This document shows, piece after piece, positions 5,328 through 12,771 of a stretch of 14,844 nt of DNA; positions within the stretch are counted from its first letter, which is position 1, and each line of letters opens with the position of its first letter. The notes under the pieces were generated by a model. That model had not been told where the DNA came from. It saw only the letters and a program-made list of their open reading frames with translations, and did no database searches. The translations under genes and the position numbers were made by a program. This DNA comes from Anaerolineales bacterium (GTDB taxonomy: Bacteria > Chloroflexota > Anaerolineae > Anaerolineales > Villigracilaceae), in NCBI GenBank assembly GCA_015489255.1, contig WGAD01000152.1:1-14844 (forward strand), written 5' to 3'.

Positions 5328-7907
5328 ATGTTGCGCAAACGCTTGTTCTTTGTCTTTGCGCTGGTGCTCATTGCGAGCATGGTGCTGGCGGCCTGCGGTC
5401 CGACGACCGAGGCGCCTGCTACTGAAGCGCCGGCGACGGAAGCCCCCGCTACGGAAGCGCCGGCGACCGAAGCCCCCGCCACCGAAGAGCCGACGCCGGA
5501 ACCGACGCCGGAACCCACCAATCGCGTGGGCGGCTGGCTCGACAGCATTACGATGGTGGTAGCCTCCACCGATTCGGTGATCACCCAGCTGGAAGCGGGC
5601 GAGATCGATATCTACGCCTCCACCCTGGGCCGCGCCGAAGACTTCAAGGCCGCGCAAGAAGCGGGCCTGAAGACGGCTGCTTCCTTTGGCGGGTATTATG
5701 AACTCACCTTCAACCCTGCCGGCCCCGAATTCACCGATGGCCGCCTGAACCCCTTCGCTAACCCGAAGATCCGCGAAGCCATGAACTGGCTCGTCGATCG
5801 CGATTACATCGTGCAAGAGATCTACGGCGGTCTGGCGAAACCCAAATTCCTGCCGATCACCGGCGCCTTCCCCGACTACGCCAAGTACATTGACGTCGTC
5901 CGCGAACTGGAAAACAAATACGCCTACAATCCTGAGAAGGCCGCCGAAGTCATCAACGCCGAAATGGAAGCCATGGGCGCGGTGAAAGATGCCGACGGCA
6001 AATGGACCTACAACGGCGAACCCGTCACCATCATCTTCCTCATCCGCAACGATGGCGATGGCACCCGCAAGCCGATTGGCGACTACGTTTCCAATCAGCT
6101 GGAAGACCTGGGCTTCACCGTCGATCGCCAATACAAGACCTCCTCTGAAGCGGCGCCCATCTGGATCTTCAGCGACCCCGCCGAAGGCCAGTGGCACATG
6201 TACACCGGCGGCTGGATCACCACCGCGGTGAGCCGCGACCAGGGCGGCAACTTCTTGTTCTTCTACTCGCCGAACAGCGCTTACGGCTTCACCCCGTTGT
6301 GGGGCGCTTATCAGCCCAGCGAAGATTTCGAAAATGTGGCCCAGGCTCTGGACCGCAACACCTTCGCCTCGTTGGAAGAACGCGCCGACCTCTTCAAGAC
6401 GGCTCTGCGCCTGGCGATGGAAGACTCGGCCCGCGTCTGGCTGGTTGACCAGCAGGCTTTTGCTCCCTACCGCTCCGAGGTTGAAGTGACCGCGGATCTG
6501 GCGGGCGGCGTCCAGGGCGCGCAGCTCTGGCCCTTCACCCTGCGCTTCTCCGGTCAGGAAGGCGGAGACATGAAGTGGGCCATGTCCGACTTGCTGGTGG
6601 AACCGTGGAACCCGGTGGCTGGCTCCAACTGGGTGTACGACACGGCGGCGATCCGCGCCACCAACGACGCCGGCTTCATGAGCGATCCCTTCACCGGTCT
6701 GGCCTGGCCGCAGCGCGCCGAGCGCGCCGAGGTCTTCGTCCAGAACGGCCTGCCCGTGGGCAAGACCCTCGACTGGGTGAGCCTGGAATTCGTGGATGAA
6801 ATCCAGGTTCCGGAAGATGCCTGGGTGGATTGGGATGCTGAAAATCAGGTCTTCGTCACCGCTGGCGAAATGTACCCCGATGGCCTGACCGCCCTGCGCA
6901 AGAGCGTGGTGTACTACCCCGCCGATTTCTGGGACACCGTCAAGTGGCACGATGGCAGCCCGATGACCCCGGCTGACGTCATCATGTCCCTCATCATGAC
7001 CTTCGACCCGGGCAAAGAAGCCTCCGCGATTTATGACGAGGCTCAAGCCGGCAACCTGGAAGTCTTCCTGTCCACCTTCAAGGGCTTCCGCATTGTTTCG
7101 TGGGATCCCTTCGTGGCGGAATACTACTCCGATTCCTACGGCCTGGACGCCGAAGCCAACGTGGTTTCCTTCTGGCCGTCCTACAGCCAGGGCGATGCCA
7201 AGTGGGATGCGATCGCCATCGGTAACATGGCCGAAGCCAACGGCGAACTGGCCTGGTCGGCTGACAAAGCCGAAGCCAACGAGGTGGAGCAGATCTCCTT
7301 CATCGGCGGCCCGAGCCTGGAAATCTTGACCAAGTACCTGGATCAGGCGATCGCTGATTCCTACATCCCCTACGAACCCACCCTGGGTCAGTACATCACG
7401 GCTGAAGAAGCGGCTGCCCGCTACCAGAACCTGAAGAGCTTCTACGAAGCCCATGGTCACTTCTGGGTTGGCACTGGTCCGTACATCCTCGACAAGGTCT
7501 ACACGACGGAAAAGACCCTCACCCTGGTTCACAATCCGGACTACCCGGACAAAGCCGACAAGTGGGCGCGCTTTGCCACGCCGAAGATCGCCGAAGCCGA
7601 AATTGACGGCGCCGGCAACGTGGTGGCAGGTGCGGAAGCCTCCTTTGACGTCTACGTGACCTTCGATGGCGCCGCCTACCCGGCGGACGAGATCGAAAGC
7701 GTCAAATACCTGGTCTTCAACGCCGAAGGCGCCCTGGCGGCTTCTGGCGATGCGGAACTGGTGGCTGATGGCCAGTATGTCATCAACCTCTCCGCCGACC
7801 AGACCGGCGCTTTGACCGAAGGCGCGAGCAAGATCGAAGTGGTGGTGGTCTCCAAACTGGTGTCCATCCCGACGATCGTCGACTTTGAGTTCGTTGCCAC
7901 CAAGTAA
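5328..7907 (+). CDS. ABC importer substrate-binding lipoprotein with rotated (circularly permuted) family-5 domain
   Basis: This 859-aa lipoprotein has lipobox L-A-A-C (Cys23), five A-P-A-T-E repeats (29-53) and a P-T-P-E linker. Its family-5 landmarks are out of order. L-E-A-G-E-I-D-I (88-95) and N-P-K-I-R-E-A-M-N-W-L-V-D-R (145-158), normally in the C-terminal half, come first. The motifs of the N-terminal half follow: a first-strand-like segment (414 onward), W-H-D-G-S-P-M-T-P-A-D (540-550) and V-G-T-G-P-Y-I-L plus H-N-P-D-Y (714-735). The last ~90 residues (~771-859) look like an Ig/FN3-type beta domain. Every part of one family-5 domain seems present once, so this is a rotation rather than a duplication. 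The gene leads an operon with permeases and ATPases, supporting a role as that importer's receptor. Peptides or oligosaccharides are the family's usual ligands. A shorter-linker fusion of two half-proteins is the alternative. Confidence 0.92.
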   Translation: MLRKRLFFVFALVLIASMVLAACGPTTEAPATEAPATEAPATEAPATEAPATEEPTPEPTPEPTNRVGGWLDSITMVVASTDSVITQLEAGEIDIYASTLGRAEDFKAAQEAGLKTAASFGGYYELTFNPAGPEFTDGRLNPFANPKIREAMNWLVDRDYIVQEIYGGLAKPKFLPITGAFPDYAKYIDVVRELENKYAYNPEKAAEVINAEMEAMGAVKDADGKWTYNGEPVTIIFLIRNDGDGTRKPIGDYVSNQLEDLGFTVDRQYKTSSEAAPIWIFSDPAEGQWHMYTGGWITTAVSRDQGGNFLFFYSPNSAYGFTPLWGAYQPSEDFENVAQALDRNTFASLEERADLFKTALRLAMEDSARVWLVDQQAFAPYRSEVEVTADLAGGVQGAQLWPFTLRFSGQEGGDMKWAMSDLLVEPWNPVAGSNWVYDTAAIRATNDAGFMSDPFTGLAWPQRAERAEVFVQNGLPVGKTLDWVSLEFVDEIQVPEDAWVDWDAENQVFVTAGEMYPDGLTALRKSVVYYPADFWDTVKWHDGSPMTPADVIMSLIMTFDPGKEASAIYDEAQAGNLEVFLSTFKGFRIVSWDPFVAEYYSDSYGLDAEANVVSFWPSYSQGDAKWDAIAIGNMAEANGELAWSADKAEANEVEQISFIGGPSLEILTKYLDQAIADSYIPYEPTLGQYITAEEAAARYQNLKSFYEAHGHFWVGTGPYILDKVYTTEKTLTLVHNPDYPDKADKWARFATPKIAEAEIDGAGNVVAGAEASFDVYVTFDGAAYPADEIESVKYLVFNAEGALAASGDAELVADGQYVINLSADQTGALTEGASKIEVVVVSKLVSIPTIVDFEFVATK
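5412..5486 (+). repeat. Five tandem 15-bp units encoding A-P-A-T-E in the lipoprotein linker
   Basis: Five in-frame 15-bp units run without interruption. Units 2 to 5 alternate between GCGCCGGCGACSGAA and GCCCCCGCYACSGAA (S = C/G, Y = C/T), giving a 30-bp superperiod that suggests expansion by slippage or unequal exchange. The encoded linker would space the receptor from the membrane, and its length may vary between strains. Confidence 0.85.
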
Positions 7908-7927
7908 GTTCAGCCTGTAAGGCAAAA

Positions 7928-7955
7928 AGGTAGGGGCAGTTTCCTGCCCCTACCT
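7928..7955 (+). terminator. Intercistronic hairpin between SBP and permease genes (likely partial terminator)
   Basis: A perfect 12-bp stem (AGGTAGGGGCAG / CTGCCCCTACCT) with a TTTC loop lies 20 nt after the SBP stop and is followed by a T-rich stretch (GATTTCATTTTATC). No promoter is evident between it and the permease gene 29 nt downstream, so read-through is expected. Such hairpins typically keep receptor mRNA more abundant than permease and ATPase mRNA. Confidence 0.75.
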
Positions 7956-7984
7956 GATTTCATTTTATCTGGGTGACCAAACCA

Positions 7985-9109
7985 ATGACCGAAAACCTGC
8001 CAGAACAGACCCCAAAGCAAAAACGTTCGGCCTCTACCAGCACCTTTTCGCGGGTGCTCAAATATTCGGGCGTGCGCCTGGTGACGCTGTTCATTACCAT
8101 TGTAATTGGCGTCTACCTGACGATCTTGATCGCGAACATGGGGGGCTATGTTGACCAGATCATGCGTAGCGAAATTCGTGAGCGTGTTACGCTGGCGGTT
8201 ACGCAAGATCCGGCCAACCGCGACATCTCGCCAGAACAGCGCAACAAATTGGTGGAAGAAAAAGTGCGCCTGGAAGAAAAACGCCTTGGCCTGGATCGGC
8301 CGTTCCTGGTGCGCAGCGTCAACTATTTGAAAAACGCCATGATGCTGCAACTGGGGCGCGCCCAAAACATGACCAGCGACAGCGGCTCCAAGCAAGTCCG
8401 CCTGATCATCCTGGAGCGCCTGCCACCGACCCTGCTCTTGATGGGCACATCGAACCTGATTTTGTTCTTCACCAGCATTTTCATCGCCCTGGCTTTGTCG
8501 CGTCGTTATGGCAGCTGGATAGACCGGATGGTGGTGGCTTTGTCGCCGACCTCCTCGGCGCCATCCTGGTTCTATGGCATTTTCTTCATCTTGATCTTTG
8601 CGGCTACTTTGCGCGTGTTGCCCTTCGGAGGCATGGTCGATGCGCCACCGCCGGAGAACCGCTTGGCCTATGTCTTGAGCGTGCTCAAACACCTCATCTT
8701 GCCGGCAGGGTCATTGATCATCTCATCGTTCTTTTTGAGCGTGTACAACTGGCGCACGTTCTTCTTGATCTATTCCAGCGAAGATTATGTGGAAATGGCC
8801 AAGGCCAAGGGCCTTTCTTCGCGCGACATCGAACGCCGCTATATCTTGCGCCCAACCTTGCCAACGATTGTGACCAGCTTCGCCTTGATGATCATCGGCC
8901 TGTGGACAGGAGCCATCATCACAGAGACGATTTTCAACTGGCCTGGCTTGGGGCGCACAATTTTCCGCGCCATCGGCCTGTACGATACGCCGGTCATCGT
9001 CGGCACAACCATCATCTACGCGTACCTGCTGGCGATCACCGTCTTTTTGTTGGATTTCATCTACGCGCTGGTTGACCCGCGCGTCAAAGTGGGTGGTGCA
9101 CAATCATGA
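7985..9109 (+). CDS. ABC importer inner-membrane permease, DppB/OppB type
   Basis: I chose ATG 7985 (374 aa) because GGTGA (7972-7976) lies 8 nt before it. GTG 7973 is in frame but has no ribosome site and would add four residues. A polar N-terminus is followed by TM1 and a charged extracytoplasmic segment ending in R-L-G-L-D-R-P, a DppB family hallmark, then several more helices. The ATPase-contacting EAA loop is clear: D-Y-V-E-M-A-K-A-K-G-L (267-277). It is followed by the family's E-T-I-F-N-W-P-G-L-G and by V-D-P-R near the end. With its partner permease it forms the transmembrane channel. The protein is somewhat longer than typical DppB (~340 aa), mainly in the N-terminus and first loop. 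Its stop overlaps the next start (ATGA), indicating translational coupling. Substrate is unknown. Confidence 0.93.
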   Translation: MTENLPEQTPKQKRSASTSTFSRVLKYSGVRLVTLFITIVIGVYLTILIANMGGYVDQIMRSEIRERVTLAVTQDPANRDISPEQRNKLVEEKVRLEEKRLGLDRPFLVRSVNYLKNAMMLQLGRAQNMTSDSGSKQVRLIILERLPPTLLLMGTSNLILFFTSIFIALALSRRYGSWIDRMVVALSPTSSAPSWFYGIFFILIFAATLRVLPFGGMVDAPPPENRLAYVLSVLKHLILPAGSLIISSFFLSVYNWRTFFLIYSSEDYVEMAKAKGLSSRDIERRYILRPTLPTIVTSFALMIIGLWTGAIITETIFNWPGLGRTIFRAIGLYDTPVIVGTTIIYAYLLAITVFLLDFIYALVDPRVKVGGAQS

Positions 9110-10452
9110 ACCGGTTGCGAAACCTTTTCAAGGAACTGAAACGCTACCCCTCGGCCGTCTTTGGGCTGGTGATCATCACCGCCCTGTTTGCCGTGGCCGT
9201 GTACGCTATCGTCAGCATTCCCTATGAGCAGGCCATTTACCTGTGGCGCGGCGGGGAGCAAGTCTGGTATCAGAACCCGAAGAACGCAGCTCCTGTCTGG
9301 TTCAACTGGTTTTCCAGCACGAAGCGTCCCGAAACGCTCATCCTCGACAGCCGCGCTGGCGATGCTGTCCGCGAAGTGACAGAACGGGAAACCGGTCGCA
9401 ACATCACACTGACCTTTACCTTTGATTACGCCTACGACGATTTCCCCCAGGAACTCATCCTCTACTACCACAACACCTATGAGGCGAAGGAACCCTTTGC
9501 CACGGTGTACTTCTACACCCCCGATGGCCGCGAAATTCGCGTGGCAAGCATGGGGGTGGCGCACGAGCAGAGCTTCCGCTTTTCGCAGGCCGACAAACTC
9601 AAACGCCGCCTGGGGACGGAATTCATCATCGAAGGCTTGTTTGCCGATCCGAACTCCGACCCGGAAGACCCCGCCCCGTTGAAGGGTCAGTACCAGGTGG
9701 TGATTGAAGGCGTTACCTTTGAAAAAGAAGCCGACATCCAGGCCGAACTGGTGATGCACGGCACCCTGGCTGGCTGGGCCGGCACCGATCACCTGCGCCG
9801 CGACCTGACGGTCGCCCTCCTCTGGGGGACGCCGGTGGCCCTGCTCTTCGGCCTGCTGGCCTCGTTTGGCACCAGCGTGTTGACCATGATCATCGCGGCG
9901 ATCGGCGTCTGGTTTGGCGGCTGGGTGGATGAACTCATCCAGCGCATCACGGAGATCAACCTGGTGCTGCCCTTCCTGTCCATCCTGATCATGGTGGGGA
10001 CGTTTTATTCGCGCAGCATCTGGGTGATCTTGGGTGTGACGATTCTGCTCAGCATTTTCACTGGCGGCATCAAGAGCTACCGCGCCATCTTCTTGCAGAT
10101 CAAAGAATCGACCTACATCGAGGCCGCACGAGCCTATGGCGCCACCGACGCCCGCATTATCTTCCGTTACCTGATCCCGCGCATCATCCCGTTGCTCATC
10201 CCGGGGCTGGTCTCCGGCATCCCCTCTTTCGTCTTCCTCGAGGCTTCGCTGGCTGTGCTCGGCCTGGGCGATCCGGTGCTGCCGACCTGGGGCAAGATCA
10301 TCAACGACGCCCAGTCGCAGGGTGCGCTGTACAACGGCTACTACTATTGGATCCTGGAACCGGCCGTATTGTTGATCATCACCGGTTTTGCGTTTGCCAT
10401 GCTTGGCTTCGCGCTTGACCGCATCTTCAATCCGCGTTTGAGAGAGTTATAG
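9106..10452 (+). CDS. ABC importer permease, DppC/OppC type, with large extracytoplasmic insertion
   Basis: At 448 aa this is about 150 residues longer than usual DppC proteins (~300). TM1 is at ~14-38. Residues ~40-222 are mostly polar and beta-prone, and lie between TM1 and the conserved core, which begins at G-T-D-x-x-x-R-D (226-233). The first R of that motif (residue 231) replaces the usual Gly of G-T-D-x-x-G-R-D. The EAA loop is intact (Y-I-E-A-A-R-A-Y-G-A, 337-346), as are the F-L-E-A-S-L-A-V-L-G-L-G segment and the terminal F-N-P-R-L-R. The insertion should face the receptor side of the membrane and may help dock the unusual SBP; that is inference. It is translationally coupled to the DppB-type gene, and the ATPase gene starts 2 nt after its stop. 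Confidence 0.92.
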   Translation: MNRLRNLFKELKRYPSAVFGLVIITALFAVAVYAIVSIPYEQAIYLWRGGEQVWYQNPKNAAPVWFNWFSSTKRPETLILDSRAGDAVREVTERETGRNITLTFTFDYAYDDFPQELILYYHNTYEAKEPFATVYFYTPDGREIRVASMGVAHEQSFRFSQADKLKRRLGTEFIIEGLFADPNSDPEDPAPLKGQYQVVIEGVTFEKEADIQAELVMHGTLAGWAGTDHLRRDLTVALLWGTPVALLFGLLASFGTSVLTMIIAAIGVWFGGWVDELIQRITEINLVLPFLSILIMVGTFYSRSIWVILGVTILLSIFTGGIKSYRAIFLQIKESTYIEAARAYGATDARIIFRYLIPRIIPLLIPGLVSGIPSFVFLEASLAVLGLGDPVLPTWGKIINDAQSQGALYNGYYYWILEPAVLLIITGFAFAMLGFALDRIFNPRLREL

Positions 10453-10454
10453 TC

Positions 10455-11411
10455 ATGGCTGAAACCAAGTTGTTGCAAGTCCGAGACTTGAAGTTGTATT
10501 TCCGCACCACGCGCGGACCGGTGCAGGCGGTAGATGGCGTGGATTTTGAACTCGACAGTAACCGCGCTGTGGTCATCCTGGGCGAATCGGGCTGTGGAAA
10601 GAGCTCCATGGCCAAGGCGCTCTTGCGTCTCTTGCCCCGCAACGCAGATGTTTACGAGGGGCAGGTGATGTTCGACGGCGTGGACGTCATGCAGTATGAC
10701 GATGAGACCTTCCGCAAAAAGGTCCGCTGGGTGGGGATGTCTATGGTGCCGCAGGCGGCGATGAACGCTCTCAACCCGGTGCTCCGCGTGGGCGATCAGG
10801 TTGCAGAACCGGCGATGATCCACCTGGGCCTGTCCAAAGACGAGGCCTTGCGCCTGGCGGCAGCCAAATTCGAGGACGTGGGGGTTCCGGTGGACTTTTT
10901 GCACCGCTACCCCTTTGAACTCTCCGGCGGGATGCGGCAGCGCGTGGCTATTGCGATGGCCCTGGTAACCTCCCCCAACCTGATCATCCTGGATGAGCCA
11001 ACCTCCGCCCTGGACGTTCTCACCCAGGCCAACATTTTCAACGTGCTCAAGCGCATCAAGAAGCACCTGGGCGTCAGCTTCATCCTCATCACGCACGATA
11101 TCGCTACCTCAAGCGAATTGGCGGACGAGGTAGCGGTGATGTACGCCGGGCAAATCGTCGAAACCAGCGATGCCCACCGCTTCTTCACCGGCCCGTTGCA
11201 CCCCTATTCGCAAAAGCTGATGGCCAGCGTGCCACGTTTGAAACAGATCAAAGAGCCGGAGTTCATTACCGGGCAGCCGCCCAGCTTGTTGAACCCGCCG
11301 ACGGGCTGCCGCTTTGCGAATCGTTGCAGTGAGCGTTTCGCAAAATGCGACCAAATGCCGCCCGTCTTCGAAAGAGATGGCCGCAAGGTCCGCTGCTGGT
11401 TGTATGAATAA
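10455..11411 (+). CDS. ABC importer ATPase, DppD/OppD type, with C-terminal four-Cys module
   Basis: A 318-aa cytoplasmic ATPase with all nucleotide-site motifs: Walker A G-E-S-G-C-G-K-S-S (43-51), Q-loop M-V-P-Q, signature L-S-G-G-M-R-Q-R (156-163), Walker B L-I-I-L-D-E-P (176-182) and switch His214. The C-terminal oligopeptide-transporter module ends in four Cys (285, 291, 298, 314), spaced as in family members reported to bind a [4Fe-4S] cluster. It should pair with the following ATPase as a heterodimer contacting the EAA loops of both permeases. ATG 10455 lies 2 nt after the permease stop; the weak GAGAG upstream suggests expression relies partly on coupling. Function as an importer ATPase is firm; substrate is not. 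Confidence 0.95.
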   Translation: MAETKLLQVRDLKLYFRTTRGPVQAVDGVDFELDSNRAVVILGESGCGKSSMAKALLRLLPRNADVYEGQVMFDGVDVMQYDDETFRKKVRWVGMSMVPQAAMNALNPVLRVGDQVAEPAMIHLGLSKDEALRLAAAKFEDVGVPVDFLHRYPFELSGGMRQRVAIAMALVTSPNLIILDEPTSALDVLTQANIFNVLKRIKKHLGVSFILITHDIATSSELADEVAVMYAGQIVETSDAHRFFTGPLHPYSQKLMASVPRLKQIKEPEFITGQPPSLLNPPTGCRFANRCSERFAKCDQMPPVFERDGRKVRCWLYE

Positions 11412-11423
11412 GAGGAGCGAAGC

Positions 11424-12461
11424 ATGACTGTGCAAACGAAAACGGAAAACCCCGCCCCCCAGGCGGCCGGTAGAGAGGCTCCCCTGCTTTCAATTCGCAA
11501 TTTGCGGGTTTGGTTTGAACTGCGTAAATTCGGGTTCGGCCATGCCGGTTATGTGCGGGCGGTCGATGGCGTAACTTTCGATGTCGCAGCTGGCGAAGCG
11601 ATCGCCGTGGTGGGCGAATCGGGGTGCGGCAAATCGAGCCTGATGAAGACCATCTTGGCGCTTTATAAACCGACAGAAGGCGAGATCCTCTTCAACGGTA
11701 CCAATGTGGGCGCTCTGGATCGCAAGGGCTTGCGCTGGTACCATGCGCGTGTGGGCTATGTCCAGCAAGACCCGTATGGCGCTCTGGCGCCTTTCATGAG
11801 CATCCGCCAGATCCTGGAAGAGCCGCTGATCGTCAATGGCGTGCGCGACAAGCAAGAACGCCTCGAGCGTGTGTTGCAGGCCATGGAGGAAGTCAAACTG
11901 ACCCCCCAGGAAGACTTCCTGAACAAGTTCCCGCACATGCTCAGCGGCGGCCAGCAGCAGCGGGTTGTCATTGCCCGCGCCATGATCATGGACCCTGAAT
12001 TCCTGGTGGCCGATGAACCGGTGTCCATGCTCGATGCCTCGGTGCGCGTCGAAATCTTAAAACTCTTGCGCGGCTTGCAGGAACGGCACAACCTTTCGGT
12101 GATTTACATCACGCACGACCTTTCGACCGTGAGTTACTTCTCGGAGCGCATCTTTGTGATGTATGCCGGCAACCTGGTGGAAAAGGCCTCAGTCCGCGAA
12201 CTGCTGGACAACCCTCTGCACCCCTATACCCTGGCCTTGCTGGCGGCGACCTCCGACCCGGATGCGGAAAACGCCTCCCGCTTCCGCGATGTGCCGCCGG
12301 GAGAGCCGCCCAGCCTGGTCAACCCGCCGGCTGGCTGCCGTTTCCATCCGCGTTGCAGCAAGCGTATCGACGGCGTGTGCGACGTGGACGTGCCGCCGGA
12401 CTTTGAACCAGTCCCCGGGCACCAGGTCGCCTGCTGGCTCTATCGCGATGATGAGGGCTAA
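11424..12461 (+). CDS. ABC importer ATPase, DppF/OppF type, with C-terminal four-Cys module
   Basis: A 345-aa partner ATPase starting at ATG 11424 behind GAGGAG, 12 nt after the preceding stop. Nucleotide-site motifs are complete: Walker A G-E-S-G-C-G-K-S-S (64-72), Q-loop V-Q-Q-D-P-Y-G-A-L, signature L-S-G-G-Q-Q-Q-R (173-180), Walker B F-L-V-A-D-E-P (193-199) and switch His231. The C-terminal oligopeptide module contains Cys305, 311, 319 and 337, parallel to the DppD-type partner, so both subunits may carry an Fe-S cluster. The first ~20 residues are polar with no recognised motif. Its 3' end overlaps the start of a small membrane-protein gene. Both ATPase sites look catalytically competent. 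Confidence 0.95.
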   Translation: MTVQTKTENPAPQAAGREAPLLSIRNLRVWFELRKFGFGHAGYVRAVDGVTFDVAAGEAIAVVGESGCGKSSLMKTILALYKPTEGEILFNGTNVGALDRKGLRWYHARVGYVQQDPYGALAPFMSIRQILEEPLIVNGVRDKQERLERVLQAMEEVKLTPQEDFLNKFPHMLSGGQQQRVVIARAMIMDPEFLVADEPVSMLDASVRVEILKLLRGLQERHNLSVIYITHDLSTVSYFSERIFVMYAGNLVEKASVRELLDNPLHPYTLALLAATSDPDAENASRFRDVPPGEPPSLVNPPAGCRFHPRCSKRIDGVCDVDVPPDFEPVPGHQVACWLYRDDEG

Positions 12462-12669
12462 ATTTCGCCCTGGGCATCTCATGGGCGTGGGGTTCGTCGG
12501 CGTCCTGTTGGGCGTCCTCCTGCCCTTTCTCATCATCCTGGACGTATTGCCCTCCACCTTCTTCTTGAATTTTTTGGCCTACAGCCTTTCTGTGGCCGGG
12601 TTGGCCCTGGGGGTGGTGGGTGCGGCCTGGCAGAGCAGCATCGACCGCCACAAACGTCGTCAAGATTAG
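12448..12669 (+). CDS. Small two-helix membrane protein, unknown function
   Basis: A 73-aa frame begins with adjacent ATG codons (12448, 12451) inside the end of the DppF-type gene, overlapping it by 14 nt; ATG 12481 is a shorter option. None has a strong ribosome site, so translation would depend on coupling. The product has a short basic N-terminus, two hydrophobic helices (~11-33 and ~38-60) and a basic C-terminus (R-H-K-R-R-Q-D). Both ends would be cytoplasmic by the positive-inside rule. I do not recognise the family. It lies immediately before the operon terminator, so it belongs to the importer transcript. It may be an accessory subunit or an unrelated small protein. Coding status is likely because the frame fills the gap between the ATPase gene and the terminator. 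Confidence 0.65.
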   Translation: MMRAKFRPGHLMGVGFVGVLLGVLLPFLIILDVLPSTFFLNFLAYSLSVAGLALGVVGAAWQSSIDRHKRRQD

Positions 12670-12672
12670 AAG

Positions 12673-12708
12673 AAAAGCGGCCTGCATAACCCCATGCAGG
12701 CCGCTTTT
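12673..12708 (+). terminator. Rho-independent terminator of the ABC importer operon
   Basis: A perfect 15-bp stem (AAAAGCGGCCTGCAT / ATGCAGGCCGCTTTT) with a 6-nt loop starts 4 nt after the small membrane-protein gene. Its strength and position mark the operon end. Confidence 0.92.
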
Positions 12709-12771
12709 GTGGTAAATTTAAGCACACTTGGTTTTCGTCCTGGATTCGTGCAACCTGCGAGGCAATTATCG

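Noticed and set aside
5412..5486. CRISPR-like short repeats
   Set aside because: Units are contiguous, in frame and encode a lipoprotein linker; there are no spacers.
5241..7925. Antisense 894-codon open frame opposite the permuted SBP gene
   Set aside because: It mirrors the codon pattern of the + strand gene, its end turns the linker repeat into Gly/Arg-rich sequence, and it has no plausible domain or ribosome site.
7973..7984. GTG start for the DppB-type permease
   Set aside because: No ribosome site precedes it, while GGTGA is ideally spaced from ATG 7985. The choice changes only four residues and stays uncertain.
12694..12771. Upstream ATG for the receiver protein
   Set aside because: The ATG lies inside the 3' arm of the operon terminator, has no ribosome site, and the extra residues match no receiver domain.
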